64,000 nucleotides of DNA from Longispora fulva (lineage in GTDB: Bacteria > Actinomycetota > Actinomycetes > Mycobacteriales > Micromonosporaceae): the NCBI RefSeq assembly GCF_015751905.1, contig NZ_JADOUF010000001.1:992001-1056000 (forward strand), given 5' to 3'. This document shows, one piece after another, positions 1-7,539 of the stretch (its first letter is position 1; each line of letters starts with the position of its first letter). A model generated the notes under the pieces. The model saw only the letters and a list, made by a program, of their open reading frames with translations. It had not been told where the DNA came from and did not search any database. Position numbers and translations under genes: made by a program.

Positions 1-449
1 TACCGGCGCTGCCCGACGGGTTCGTCGTCCGGCCGGTGCGCGGGGAGCGGGACGTCGACCGCAGGGTGGCCGTGCACGCCGAGGTCTGGGCGCCCAGCGC
101 CCTCACCGCGGACAGGTGGCGGACCCTGACGGCCGGCTGGCCGTACTCGGCGGAGTTCGACCTCGTGGTCGAGGCACCCGACGGCCGGTTCGTCGCCTAC
201 TGCATGGGCTGGTACGACGCCGTCAACCGGTCCGGCGAGTTCGAGCCGGTCGGCACCGTGCCCGGGTACCGCCGCCGGGGCCTGTCCCGGGCCGTCGGCC
301 TGGCGGTACTCCACGCCTTCCGCGCGGCCGGCGGCGAGACGGCCCTGGTCTACCCGAGGGGCGACGACGGCTACCCGGTCCCGCGGCGGGTGTACGGCGA
401 TCTGGGCTTCACCCCGCACGCCAGGACCGTCCGCTACCGTCGGCCCTGA
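1..449 (+). CDS. GNAT-family N-acetyltransferase, 5' truncated
   Basis: This is the C-terminal part of a GNAT acetyltransferase, an enzyme that moves an acetyl group from acetyl-CoA to an unknown acceptor in the cytoplasm. The frame is open from base 3 with no upstream stop, so the true start lies outside the window; the GTG at 36 is only an internal codon. The acetyl-CoA pyrophosphate loop is visible around GTVPGYRRRGLSRAV (bases about 256-300), followed by the usual helix and a C-terminal YGDLGF segment typical of the GNAT fold end. The stop is at 447-449. The acceptor cannot be told from sequence. The family call is firm, the substrate is unknown. Confidence 0.85.
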   Translation, partial: PALPDGFVVRPVRGERDVDRRVAVHAEVWAPSALTADRWRTLTAGWPYSAEFDLVVEAPDGRFVAYCMGWYDAVNRSGEFEPVGTVPGYRRRGLSRAVGLAVLHAFRAAGGETALVYPRGDDGYPVPRRVYGDLGFTPHARTVRYRRP

Positions 450-567
450 CCAGCGCCGGAGCATGGGATCTGTCCACTGTCGGCGGATGCGGCTACTGTG
501 TGCGGGCCGGGATCCGAGCGGGGCGCCGTGTCCCGGACCCAGGAGTCCACGTGAGTAAGGGAAGAGC

Positions 568-1122
568 ATGACCACACTCGAGAACCGGCCCAACAGCGCG
601 CTGCTCGTCGTCGACGTGCAGACCGGGGTCGTCGCGGAGGCCCACGAGCGCGACGCCGTCGTCGCGAACATCGCCAGCCTGGTCGAGAAGGCGCGCGGCG
701 AGGGCGTCCCGGTCGTCTGGGTCCAGCACTCCGACGAGGATCTGCCCAGAGGCGGCGACGCCTGGCGGATCGTGCCGGAGCTGACCCCGGGCGATGTCGA
801 GCCGCTCGTGGAGAAGAACTACGGCGACGCGTTCGAGGACACCACCCTCGAGTCGGTGCTGTCGGGTGCCGGGGTCGGGCGGCTGTTCGTGGTGGGCGCG
901 TCGACCGGTTGGTGCGTCCGCTCGACGCTGCACGGCGCGTTCGTCCGCGGCTACGACACGACCCTGGTCAGCGACGCCCACACTACGGAGGACCAGACCG
1001 GGTGGGGCTCGCCGGCGCCGGAGGCCGTCATCGCGCACACGAACCTGTACTGGAACTACCAGACCGCCCCCGGCCGCACGGCCGCGGCGGTCGCGACGAA
1101 GGACGTCGACTTCGGCGCATAG
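568..1122 (+). CDS. Isochorismatase-family cysteine hydrolase
   Basis: A 184-residue cytoplasmic hydrolase of the isochorismatase/nicotinamidase superfamily. The catalytic triad is visible: Asp16 in LLVVDVQ, Lys83 in EKNYGDAF and Cys116 in STGWCVRST. Length is normal for a single-domain member. These enzymes hydrolyse amide or vinyl-ether bonds; the size and the GWCV nucleophile motif resemble the amidohydrolase-like cysteine hydrolases, and I see none of the enterobactin ArCP domain of true EntB. The ATG at 568 follows a GGGAAGA ribosome site. The gene stands alone between the GNAT fragment and a strong hairpin at 1131-1159. Substrate is not predictable. Confidence 0.88.
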   Translation: MTTLENRPNSALLVVDVQTGVVAEAHERDAVVANIASLVEKARGEGVPVVWVQHSDEDLPRGGDAWRIVPELTPGDVEPLVEKNYGDAFEDTTLESVLSGAGVGRLFVVGASTGWCVRSTLHGAFVRGYDTTLVSDAHTTEDQTGWGSPAPEAVIAHTNLYWNYQTAPGRTAAAVATKDVDFGA

Positions 1123-1130
1123 TGGTTCTG

Positions 1131-1159
1131 CCCGCCGCCGCGCCGCGCGCGGCGGCGGG
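1131..1159. terminator. Bidirectional terminator hairpin
   Basis: A perfect 13-bp inverted repeat (1131-1143 with 1147-1159) with a 3-base loop lies between two converging genes that stop at 1122 and 1167. It can serve both strands. There is no T-run, as usual in actinomycetes. Confidence 0.75.
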
Positions 1160-1166
1160 TCCGGGC

Positions 1167-1508
1167 TCACCCGTCCCGGGGCCAGACCTTTCGGGCGGTG
1201 GGGGTGGGGGCGTCCTCGTCGATGACGTAGCTCGTGTCCGCCTGGTAGGACCACAGCTGCTCCTGCGAGCCATTGTCGTAGGTGTACGCGCCGTGCGGTG
1301 CGCTGCTCGGGTCGCTGTGGACGGGGAAGGCCTCGCGGAGGTGGAGGGCGTCGGCGGTGCGTTCGTAGTAGGAGGTGCCGTTGCCGAACGGGTCCGGGTA
1401 CAGCCGCGGTTCGAGGGAGAGCAGCAGCTTCTCCCAGCCGGTCTGGCCCATAGCCAGCATCTCGTCGCGGTCGTCCTGGCTGAACTGGCCGGCTGTCGGG
1501 TCCAACAT
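1167..1508 (-). CDS. Hypothetical protein, 113 aa
   Basis: I do not recognise this protein. It starts at ATG 1508 just after a GAGG motif and ends at 1167. It is acidic to neutral, has no signal peptide and no membrane helix, and is rich in Tyr, Trp and Asp (for example SYYERTADAL, GAYTYDNG, EQLWSYQADTSYV). The codon pattern is that of a real gene (G/C third positions), which separates it from the shadow frames. It lies 80 bases downstream of the NADAR gene on the same strand, so the two may share a transcript. Function unknown; a link to the NADAR protein is inference from position only. Confidence 0.6.
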   Translation of the reverse strand: MLDPTAGQFSQDDRDEMLAMGQTGWEKLLLSLEPRLYPDPFGNGTSYYERTADALHLREAFPVHSDPSSAPHGAYTYDNGSQEQLWSYQADTSYVIDEDAPTPTARKVWPRDG

Positions 1509-1588
1509 CGTGACCTCGGACCGTCGTCGGGGCGGAAGCCTCAGGCCGCTGCTGAGCGCCTCGGACGATTCCACATCGCATCCCGGTC

Positions 1589-2056
1589 CTACCACGGTCG
1601 ACCGTGGCTTCCCTGGACCTCGGCGCGGAGTTGGTTTCGGGTGCGCATCAGGATCCGGCCGAGCATGTTCCTGCCGGTCCCGGTCCTGCCGCGGCCCCAG
1701 TAGTGGTCGGTGGTGGTGTCCTCGACGATCTCCTCGTCGCCGGTGGACAGGAGGATGTCGCGGATGTCCGGGTGCGCCCGGAACTTGGTCGCCACGACAC
1801 GACGCATCACATCGTCCCTGACGCGGTCCCAGTCCCGCCGCAACGGCTTGGACGGGTCGCGGCCCAGCTCGGCGGCACGCAACGGCGTGCGGGCCCGACG
1901 GATGAGATCGGCATGGCGGGTGCCGATGAACTTCTGGGCCTGGAAGTAGTGCTCCGAGGTCGGCCACAGGTGCCCGTCGAGCTCCAGGTCGTGCGCGGAG
2001 AAATTGGAGAAGCAGCCGTAGGGGACTTCGTCGGCGCCGTAGAAGTAGATCGTCAT
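1589..2056 (-). CDS. NADAR-family protein (YbiA/RibX-like)
   Basis: A 155-residue NADAR domain protein. The family includes YbiA/RibX N-glycosidases that cleave riboflavin-pathway intermediates, and relatives that remove ADP-ribose from guanine in nucleic acids. The hallmarks are visible: N-terminal IYFYG, YGCFSNFS, the WPTSEHYFQAQKF motif near residues 31-43 with its catalytic Glu, and a C-terminal DHYWGRGRTGTGRNMLGRIL motif near 117-136. Length is typical. ATG 2056 is preceded by GAGG. The gene is followed by a small unknown gene on the same strand. Whether it acts in metabolism or in DNA ADP-ribosylation repair cannot be told. Confidence 0.9.
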   Translation of the reverse strand: MTIYFYGADEVPYGCFSNFSAHDLELDGHLWPTSEHYFQAQKFIGTRHADLIRRARTPLRAAELGRDPSKPLRRDWDRVRDDVMRRVVATKFRAHPDIRDILLSTGDEEIVEDTTTDHYWGRGRTGTGRNMLGRILMRTRNQLRAEVQGSHGRPW

Positions 2057-2214
2057 CCGAGCCTCGTGGCAGTTGTGGGAGCCCGCACGGTCTCAGGCAC
2101 CGGGCAGCGCTCGCAACCGGTTTGCCCGCTCACCCTTCGGCTTTCGGCACATCGCCGGCAGCCCGAGCGGCACCCGGGATTCCCGAGGAACAGGCCCGTC
2201 GCCGGGGTGGCGGC

Positions 2215-2243
2215 TTGACTTGTTCGCACAGGTGTTCGAAGAT
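2215..2243 (+). promoter_or_regulatory. Sigma-70-type promoter
   Basis: TTGACT (2215-2220) and GAAGAT (2238-2243) are separated by 17 bases and lie 12 bases before the ATG at 2256. The -35 box is near consensus, the -10 box is weak. Confidence 0.45.
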
Positions 2244-2255
2244 CTCCCGGTGGAG

Positions 2256-2483
2256 ATGACGACGCTCGGGCACTGGTGGAACGGCAAGCTGACGGAGTTC
2301 GAGCGGGTGGAGGTGTTCGTCCGGCACAACCCGGCTGGCGGCCTCTACGAGGTGCAGGCCACTGTCGCCGGCCGCGACCGGCTCGTCGAGTGTCTCAGCA
2401 GGGCGCGGGCCGACAATCTGGTCGCGTTGCTGACCGCCGGCCCGGGTTGGGTCCGACTGGAGCCCGCCGCCGTCGTAGCCTGA
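2256..2483 (+). CDS. Hypothetical protein, 75 aa
   Basis: A small protein of unknown function starting MTTLGHWW. An upstream in-frame extension exists, but its codons (2073-2255) lack the high-GC3 pattern, and a promoter-like TTGACT/GAAGAT pair sits just before ATG 2256, so I take that start. The product is soluble, with a likely small alpha-beta fold (ERVEVFVRHN, GLYEVQATVAGRDRLVECL). It ends 24 bases before the transporter gene and may be co-transcribed with it. No motif gives a function. Confidence 0.5.
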   Translation: MTTLGHWWNGKLTEFERVEVFVRHNPAGGLYEVQATVAGRDRLVECLSRARADNLVALLTAGPGWVRLEPAAVVA

Positions 2484-2507
2484 GGTGATGGTCGGGGAGA
2501 TGCTGCT

Positions 2508-3458
2508 GTGACGAGACGTGGCTGGGCGCTGTTCCTGGCGATGAGCGTGATCTGGGGCGTGCCGTACCTGCTGATCCGGATCGCCGTCGCCGACATCGAC
2601 CCGCTCGTGGTCGCCTTCGGGCGCACCCTGATCGGCTCGCTGATCCTGGTGCCGATCGCGCTGTACAACAAGGGGCTCGCCTCGGCGTTCGGGGCGTGGA
2701 AGTGGCTGCTGGTCTACACCCTCGTGGAGATCACCGGCCCGTGGCTGCTGCTCGGGCACGCAGAGACCCGGTTGACCAGCTCCACGGCCGGGCTGCTGAT
2801 CGCCGTAGTGCCGCTGATCGCCGCCGTGATCGTCACCCGGCTCGGCCACGACCGGTTCGACGCCCGCCGGCTGATCGGCCTCGGGCTGGGCTTTGCCGGG
2901 GTCGCCGCGCTGGTCGGGCTGGACATCGAGTTCACGGACCTGACCGCCGTCGGGGCGATCATGCTGACGGCCGTCGGGTACGCCGTCGGCCCCATCATCG
3001 TCAGCCGCAAGCTCGCCGACGCGTCCCCGATGGGCGTGGTCACCGGCTCGCTCGTCATCGCCACGGTGCTCTACGCGCCGTTCGTCCCGTTCCTCTGGCC
3101 GGCCCGGATCCCGGCCGACGCGGCCTGGTCGGTGGTGGGGCTGGCGCTGATCTGCACGGTCGCGGCGTTCCTGCTGTTCTTCGCGCTGATCGCGGAGGTC
3201 GGCCCTGCCCGGGCGACCGTGATCACGTACGTCAACCCGGCCGTGGCGATCCTGCTCGGCGTGATCGTGCTCAGCGAGCCGTTGACGATCGGCATGGCGA
3301 TCGGGTTCCCGCTGGTCATCGTGGGGTCGATCCTGGGGACCGCCCGAACCCGCCCGTCGCACGCCCCGCCAGCGGACGTCGTCGTGGCAGCCCAGGCCGG
3401 CGACGCCGCCCCGGATGCCGGGGGCGGACCGGCACGGCCCGGTCGGGGGTCGGCGTAA
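2508..3458 (+). CDS. EamA/DMT-superfamily transporter
   Basis: A 316-residue inner-membrane protein with about ten hydrophobic helices arranged as two EamA halves (residues about 5-140 and 150-285). It begins TRRGWALFLAMSVIWGVPY, the usual start of drug/metabolite transporters, where the Trp-Gly-x-Pro-Tyr turn ends helix 1. Such proteins export amino acids, metabolites or drugs by proton exchange; the substrate here is unknown. GTG 2508 follows a GGGGAG ribosome site. The last 35 residues are a Pro/Ala/Gly-rich cytoplasmic tail. It lies directly behind a small unknown gene. Confidence 0.9.
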   Translation: MTRRGWALFLAMSVIWGVPYLLIRIAVADIDPLVVAFGRTLIGSLILVPIALYNKGLASAFGAWKWLLVYTLVEITGPWLLLGHAETRLTSSTAGLLIAVVPLIAAVIVTRLGHDRFDARRLIGLGLGFAGVAALVGLDIEFTDLTAVGAIMLTAVGYAVGPIIVSRKLADASPMGVVTGSLVIATVLYAPFVPFLWPARIPADAAWSVVGLALICTVAAFLLFFALIAEVGPARATVITYVNPAVAILLGVIVLSEPLTIGMAIGFPLVIVGSILGTARTRPSHAPPADVVVAAQAGDAAPDAGGGPARPGRGSA

Positions 3459-3507
3459 CCGCATGATCGTTGGTTTTGACTGTCAGGAGATGTCAGGGGA
3501 GCACGGC

Positions 3508-3513
3508 TACGGT
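3508..3513 (+). promoter_or_regulatory. -10 box for a leaderless start at 3520
   Basis: TACGGT followed by exactly six bases and then ATG. A tandem 10-bp repeat TGTCAGGnGA (3481-3490, 3491-3500) lies just upstream and may be a binding site. Confidence 0.5.
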
Positions 3514-3519
3514 CCGGGT

Positions 3520-4032
3520 ATGACGGACAACATCGACGACGGCCGGCACGACTTCGACTTCTTCCACGGCCGCTGGCACACCGTGGGCCGGAAGCTGGTC
3601 GACGTCACCGACCGGACGTGTTCTGAGTGGGTGGAGTTCGAGGGCGCCGGCGAGTGCCGGCCGATCCTCGGCGGGCTGGGCAACGTCGACACCCTGACGG
3701 TGCCGGCGCTGCCGCCCGGCGGGCAGCCGATGGACGGGGCGACGCTGCGGCTGTTCGACCCGGCGACCGGCATCTGGCGGATCTGGTGGATGTCGAGCCG
3801 GATGCCCGGGGTGCTCGACACCCCGGTCGCCGGGCGGTTCGACGGGGGCCGCGGGATCTTCGAGGGGCCCGACGAGTTCGACGGGGTGCCGGTGCTGGTC
3901 CGGTTCGAGTGGCACGTGGTGGACGGTGACCGGGCCGAGTGGGCGCAGCGGTTCTCCTGGGACGACGGGGCGACCTGGGACGACGTCAACTACACGTTCA
4001 CGCACACCAGGGTCGGCCCGCCGGGCGTCTAG
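3520..4032 (+). CDS. DUF1579-like / lipocalin-fold hypothetical protein
   Basis: A 170-residue cytoplasmic protein of a widespread but poorly described family. The N-terminal HDFDFFHGRW motif is the hallmark, followed by beta-strand-rich sequence (RLFDPATGIWRIWWM, RFEWHVVDG) and a final FSWDDGATW region. The family is predicted to be a beta-barrel resembling DUF1579; no enzymatic activity is established. Longer starts are possible (ATG 3490 or 3463), but TACGGT lies six bases before ATG 3520, which fits a leaderless transcript, and the family motif begins only nine residues after it. It ends 29 bases before the next gene. Confidence 0.72.
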   Translation: MTDNIDDGRHDFDFFHGRWHTVGRKLVDVTDRTCSEWVEFEGAGECRPILGGLGNVDTLTVPALPPGGQPMDGATLRLFDPATGIWRIWWMSSRMPGVLDTPVAGRFDGGRGIFEGPDEFDGVPVLVRFEWHVVDGDRAEWAQRFSWDDGATWDDVNYTFTHTRVGPPGV

Positions 4033-4061
4033 ACTCCAGCCACGGACGGCTGGGGGTGTGC

Positions 4062-4976
4062 GTGTCGGTGGACCTGGAACTCGAGCTGGCCCGGGCGCTG
4101 GCGACCGGGCCGTTCCACCTCGCGCTGTCCCTGGCCGTGCGCCGCCGGGGCCTGACGCTCGACCGGCTGTGCCACCGCCTCGCCGAGCGCGACATCCGGC
4201 TGAGCACCGCGGCGTTGAGCTACTGGGCCAGCGGCCGGCGGCGTCCGGAGCGCGGCGACTCGCTCAAGGGCGTCGCGGCCCTCGAGGAGGTGCTCGGCCT
4301 GCCGGCGGGCGCGCTGACCGCGTTGCTGCCGCCGCCCCGGCCGAGGGGCCGCTACAGCACCGACCACGAGCCGTCGCTGCGGCCGTGGCGGGCCGGGATC
4401 CTGGAGCGTATGGCCGAGGAGCTGGCGATGCCGGCGTACTCCGGGCTGCGGAAACTCAGCGTGGACGAGCACGTCGCGATCGACGCCTCCCGGTGCGAAC
4501 GGACCAGACGGGTACGCGAGGTGCTGCGCGCCGAACAGGAGGACGTGTCGCGGTTCTTCCTGTTCTGGCACGTCGACGACCCGTCGGCCGGCAAACCGGA
4601 GTTCTCCGACCTGCGCGCCTGCCGGCCGGGCCGGCACCGGTGGGACCCGGCGTCGGGGTACCTGATCACCGAGATGCTCGTCGACCGGCGGCTCGCGGTG
4701 GGAGACACGGCGATCGTGCAGTACACGGTGGACATCCGGGGGCACGAGCCGGTCACCCGGTGCACCCGGACGGTGTCGCGGACCGTGCACGCGTTCGCGT
4801 TGCAGGTGACGTTCGCCGCCGGGGCGGTGCCGGAGCGGTGCGCGTCGTTCCACCAGGCGGCTGCCGACGAGGCCGACGAGGACCTGCGCGACCTGCGGGT
4901 GGACTCCTCGCGCAGCGTGCACCTGGCCAGGATCGAGGCCCGGCCCGGGGTGTACGGGATCCAGCTGCACTGGTGA
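4062..4976 (+). CDS. Helix-turn-helix (XRE-like) regulator with unknown C-terminal domain
   Basis: A 304-residue protein. Residues about 10-90 form a divergent XRE-type DNA-binding domain: a helix pair, then STAALSYWASGRRRPERGDS, which matches the recognition-helix region of actinobacterial XRE regulators, followed by VLGLPAGALTALLP. The remaining two thirds are beta-rich (GYLITEMLVD, IVQYTVDIRG, FALQVTFAAG) and not recognised; no Cys or His cluster suggests metal binding. GTG 4062 follows a GGGGG ribosome site; GTG 4056 or 4068 are alternatives. A strong hairpin follows the stop. Target genes are unknown. Confidence 0.68.
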   Translation: MSVDLELELARALATGPFHLALSLAVRRRGLTLDRLCHRLAERDIRLSTAALSYWASGRRRPERGDSLKGVAALEEVLGLPAGALTALLPPPRPRGRYSTDHEPSLRPWRAGILERMAEELAMPAYSGLRKLSVDEHVAIDASRCERTRRVREVLRAEQEDVSRFFLFWHVDDPSAGKPEFSDLRACRPGRHRWDPASGYLITEMLVDRRLAVGDTAIVQYTVDIRGHEPVTRCTRTVSRTVHAFALQVTFAAGAVPERCASFHQAAADEADEDLRDLRVDSSRSVHLARIEARPGVYGIQLHW

Positions 4977-5017
4977 GCCGGGCCGCGTCCGCCGTCGGAG
5001 GGGGGACGCGGCCCGGC
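4977..5017. terminator. Bidirectional terminator hairpin
   Basis: Perfect 14-bp inverted repeat (4977-4990 with 5004-5017), 13-base loop, between the converging genes ending at 4976 and 5022. Confidence 0.8.
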
Positions 5018-5021
5018 CGGC

Positions 5022-7382
5022 CTAACTGGACCGGCCCACCCGCACGGTCGTCTCGCGGCCCTGCGCGTGCTCCCGGACGACCTCGATCCGGGTATGCGAG
5101 TCGGGCACCTTCACCCCGAGGTCGGGGTTGTCGGCGTACCAGTACGTCCCGGTGTGGTCGTCGAACGCCGCGACCGGGGCCTGCCGGCGGAAGGTCGTCG
5201 CCACCCCGGCCCGGTGCAGGGTGACCGCGTCGGTGTACTTCAACCCGAGCGTCGCGTCGAACACCTGGCCGCGCGGGTTGACGAGGTTGCCGGAGGCGAA
5301 CCGCATCGGGGCGGCCCGCACGTCCACCGGCAGGATCATGCCTGACCCGGGGTGCTCCCGGGTCGTGTTGTCGCTGAAGTACGGGTCCCACAGCCAGACG
5401 AGCACCCCGTCCTGGTACGGGTACCGCTCGACCTGTTCGGTCCGCCCGGCGACCCCGGCCCAGCCGAAGTTGTACGGCCCGGTCTGCAGGAACTGCCCGT
5501 ACGCGACGTACCGCCGGTTCTCCACGAGGTAGCTGCGCGGGTAGGACTTGACGCCGGTGTCCCCGATCCGGGTGAAGCCGCGCGCGGTCCAGCCGTTGTC
5601 GCCGGTCTCGACGTCGTCGGACAGCACGACCCGGTCGCCGGCCCGCACGGTGACGGTGTCGAGCAGGAAGCCGTTCTCGGAGGTGTTGGTGTCGGTGACG
5701 TACCGGACCCGGAACAGGACGGTGCCTCCGGCGTACGCGTCGAGGTTGTAGGTCACGTCGACCCAGCCGGCGGAGGTGCCGGTCAGGCCCGGGCGGCCGT
5801 TGACGGCGGGGATCGGAGCGCCGTCGACCGTGCCGCCGACGCCCTTCCAGGTCGCACCGTTGTCGGTGGACACCTCGCCGTAGAGGTAGTCGTAGTCCTG
5901 TTCGATCCAGTACCGGCTCTTCGCCGAGACGCTGGCGGTGCCGGCCCCGGTCAGGTCCAGGGACCGGGTCAGGGTCTCATCGAGGTAGTCGCCCTTGCCG
6001 CTCCACCACTGCGAAGCGCCCTGGAACGGCGCGACGAGGGGGGTACTGACCTCGCGTCGCGGCAGGTTGACGAGCACCGCCTGTTTGTCGGCCGTGTTGT
6101 AGGAGGACACCCCGAGCACGTGGGTGGACTCGGTGCCCGCCTGGGCGGTGTCGTAGCTGAGCCAGCCGAGCTGCAGCTTGCTCCACGCGTCCAGGTCGCC
6201 CGGGTACTCGCCCGTGGCCCCGTTCTCCCGGCTCAGGTACGAGGCGTCGGACATCAGCGACCAGAAGGTCACGCCGTTGCCGCCGGTGGAGGCGTACAGG
6301 TCCGGCAGGCCGAGGAGCAGGTGGCCGTTCTCGTGCGCCACGAGCCCCAGGCCGCTGTTCTCGCCGGCCGTCAGGTAGTCGCCGACCCAGATCCCGCTGT
6401 CGCCGACGGGGGTACCGCCCTGCTTGTTGCCTGCCGGCCCCGCAGACCCGCGCGCCGGCCAGTACGCGAACCACCGGTGCGCCCACAGCGCGCCGGCCCC
6501 CTGCGCCCCGCCGCCCCACGTCTGGTCGACGCCGGCGTGCACGACCTCGTAGTTGTCGATGTACCCGTCGGGCTCGTTGAAGTTGCCGTCGTGGTCGTAG
6601 TCGTACGGGTCCCGTTGGTCGTACTCGGCCAGCTGGGCCTTGATGTCCGCCGGGGTGCGGCCCCGGGCGAGTTCGCCGTTGTACCAGGCGGCCAGGGAGT
6701 CGCGGACCATGTCCCAGCTGTTCGGGCACTGCCGGCCGCCGTCGCACAGGTCGCTGCCGTAGCGGGCCTCGTTGTAGGGGAGTTTGACCCAGTCGGAGAC
6801 GTAGCCTGTGATGTCGTAGCGGCCCGAGGACTGCACCTGCAGGTAGTTGCGCAGGGAGTTGGCGCCCTTGGTGCGGTTGAAGTACAGGTCCTGGTAGTAG
6901 GCCCGGTCGAAGTCGGGCCGCCAGATGGTGTGGTTGTCGTTCGTGGTGGCCGGGTCAACGATCGTGTTGTGCACGGGCCCGGGGGTGCCGCCGTACTGCA
7001 CCTGCCCCTTGTACATCGTGGTGTTGTCGACCTGGTCGCCGAACTCGGCGAGCACCACGAAGATCTTGTCGGTGCGCTGCTGGGCGACCTCCACATAGTC
7101 CTGCCCGACCCGGACGGTACCGGCTGCGCCGGAAATGCCGGCCGGCGCGGCCGGGGCGACCGCCCGCGCATCCTGGGCCGAGGTGACCTGCTCCATGGCC
7201 TTGCGCCGCAGAGTCTGCTGCTGGGTCTGCAACGGGCTGACCGGCTCGGGGGCCGACTGGCCCTCGAGGGCGGAATCGGGGGCGGGGGATGGCGGCGGGG
7301 CTGCGGACGCCGGGCCGACGAGGGCCATGGCGCCGAGCAGGGTCGCCGCGAGCCCCGCGGCGATCGCGGTGGTTCTGCGCAC
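5022..7382 (-). CDS. Secreted M6-family metalloprotease (immune inhibitor A-like)
   Basis: A 786-residue secreted zinc protease. A Sec signal peptide spans residues 1-27 (RRTTAI... ending ASA-APP). A propeptide follows, then the M6 catalytic domain with the zinc site HENGH at His350-Glu351-His354 and the family-typical GLPD downstream (Asp361). The C-terminal half contains beta-sandwich regions (a MAM-like/immune inhibitor A C-terminal domain around STDNGATW and FRVRYVTD). It would degrade proteins outside the cell; in Bacillus the homologue cleaves host antibacterial peptides. I chose GTG 7382 because AGAGGA lies just upstream and the signal peptide begins there. It lies downstream of the S8 protease on the same strand. 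Confidence 0.9.
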   Translation of the reverse strand: MRRTTAIAAGLAATLLGAMALVGPASAAPPPSPAPDSALEGQSAPEPVSPLQTQQQTLRRKAMEQVTSAQDARAVAPAAPAGISGAAGTVRVGQDYVEVAQQRTDKIFVVLAEFGDQVDNTTMYKGQVQYGGTPGPVHNTIVDPATTNDNHTIWRPDFDRAYYQDLYFNRTKGANSLRNYLQVQSSGRYDITGYVSDWVKLPYNEARYGSDLCDGGRQCPNSWDMVRDSLAAWYNGELARGRTPADIKAQLAEYDQRDPYDYDHDGNFNEPDGYIDNYEVVHAGVDQTWGGGAQGAGALWAHRWFAYWPARGSAGPAGNKQGGTPVGDSGIWVGDYLTAGENSGLGLVAHENGHLLLGLPDLYASTGGNGVTFWSLMSDASYLSRENGATGEYPGDLDAWSKLQLGWLSYDTAQAGTESTHVLGVSSYNTADKQAVLVNLPRREVSTPLVAPFQGASQWWSGKGDYLDETLTRSLDLTGAGTASVSAKSRYWIEQDYDYLYGEVSTDNGATWKGVGGTVDGAPIPAVNGRPGLTGTSAGWVDVTYNLDAYAGGTVLFRVRYVTDTNTSENGFLLDTVTVRAGDRVVLSDDVETGDNGWTARGFTRIGDTGVKSYPRSYLVENRRYVAYGQFLQTGPYNFGWAGVAGRTEQVERYPYQDGVLVWLWDPYFSDNTTREHPGSGMILPVDVRAAPMRFASGNLVNPRGQVFDATLGLKYTDAVTLHRAGVATTFRRQAPVAAFDDHTGTYWYADNPDLGVKVPDSHTRIEVVREHAQGRETTVRVGRSS

Positions 7383-7503
7383 TGGGATTCCTCTCACCTG
7401 GTGTGGCCGGGTAGAGGAGGGGCCGGCCACCGGATCGTCGAAAGCTAACAGCGCCGTCCCGCCCGGGGGAGTCCGTGACCGGCGTTAACTGTTACCGGAA
7501 TTG

Positions 7504-7533
7504 CCGGCGGGCCCGGGTGCGCGGGCCCGCCGG
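7504..7533 (-). terminator. Terminator of the S8 protease gene
   Basis: Perfect 12-bp inverted repeat (7504-7515 with 7522-7533), 6-base loop, starting 6 bases beyond the stop of the S8 gene at 7540. Confidence 0.8.
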
Positions 7534-7539
7534 TACTTC

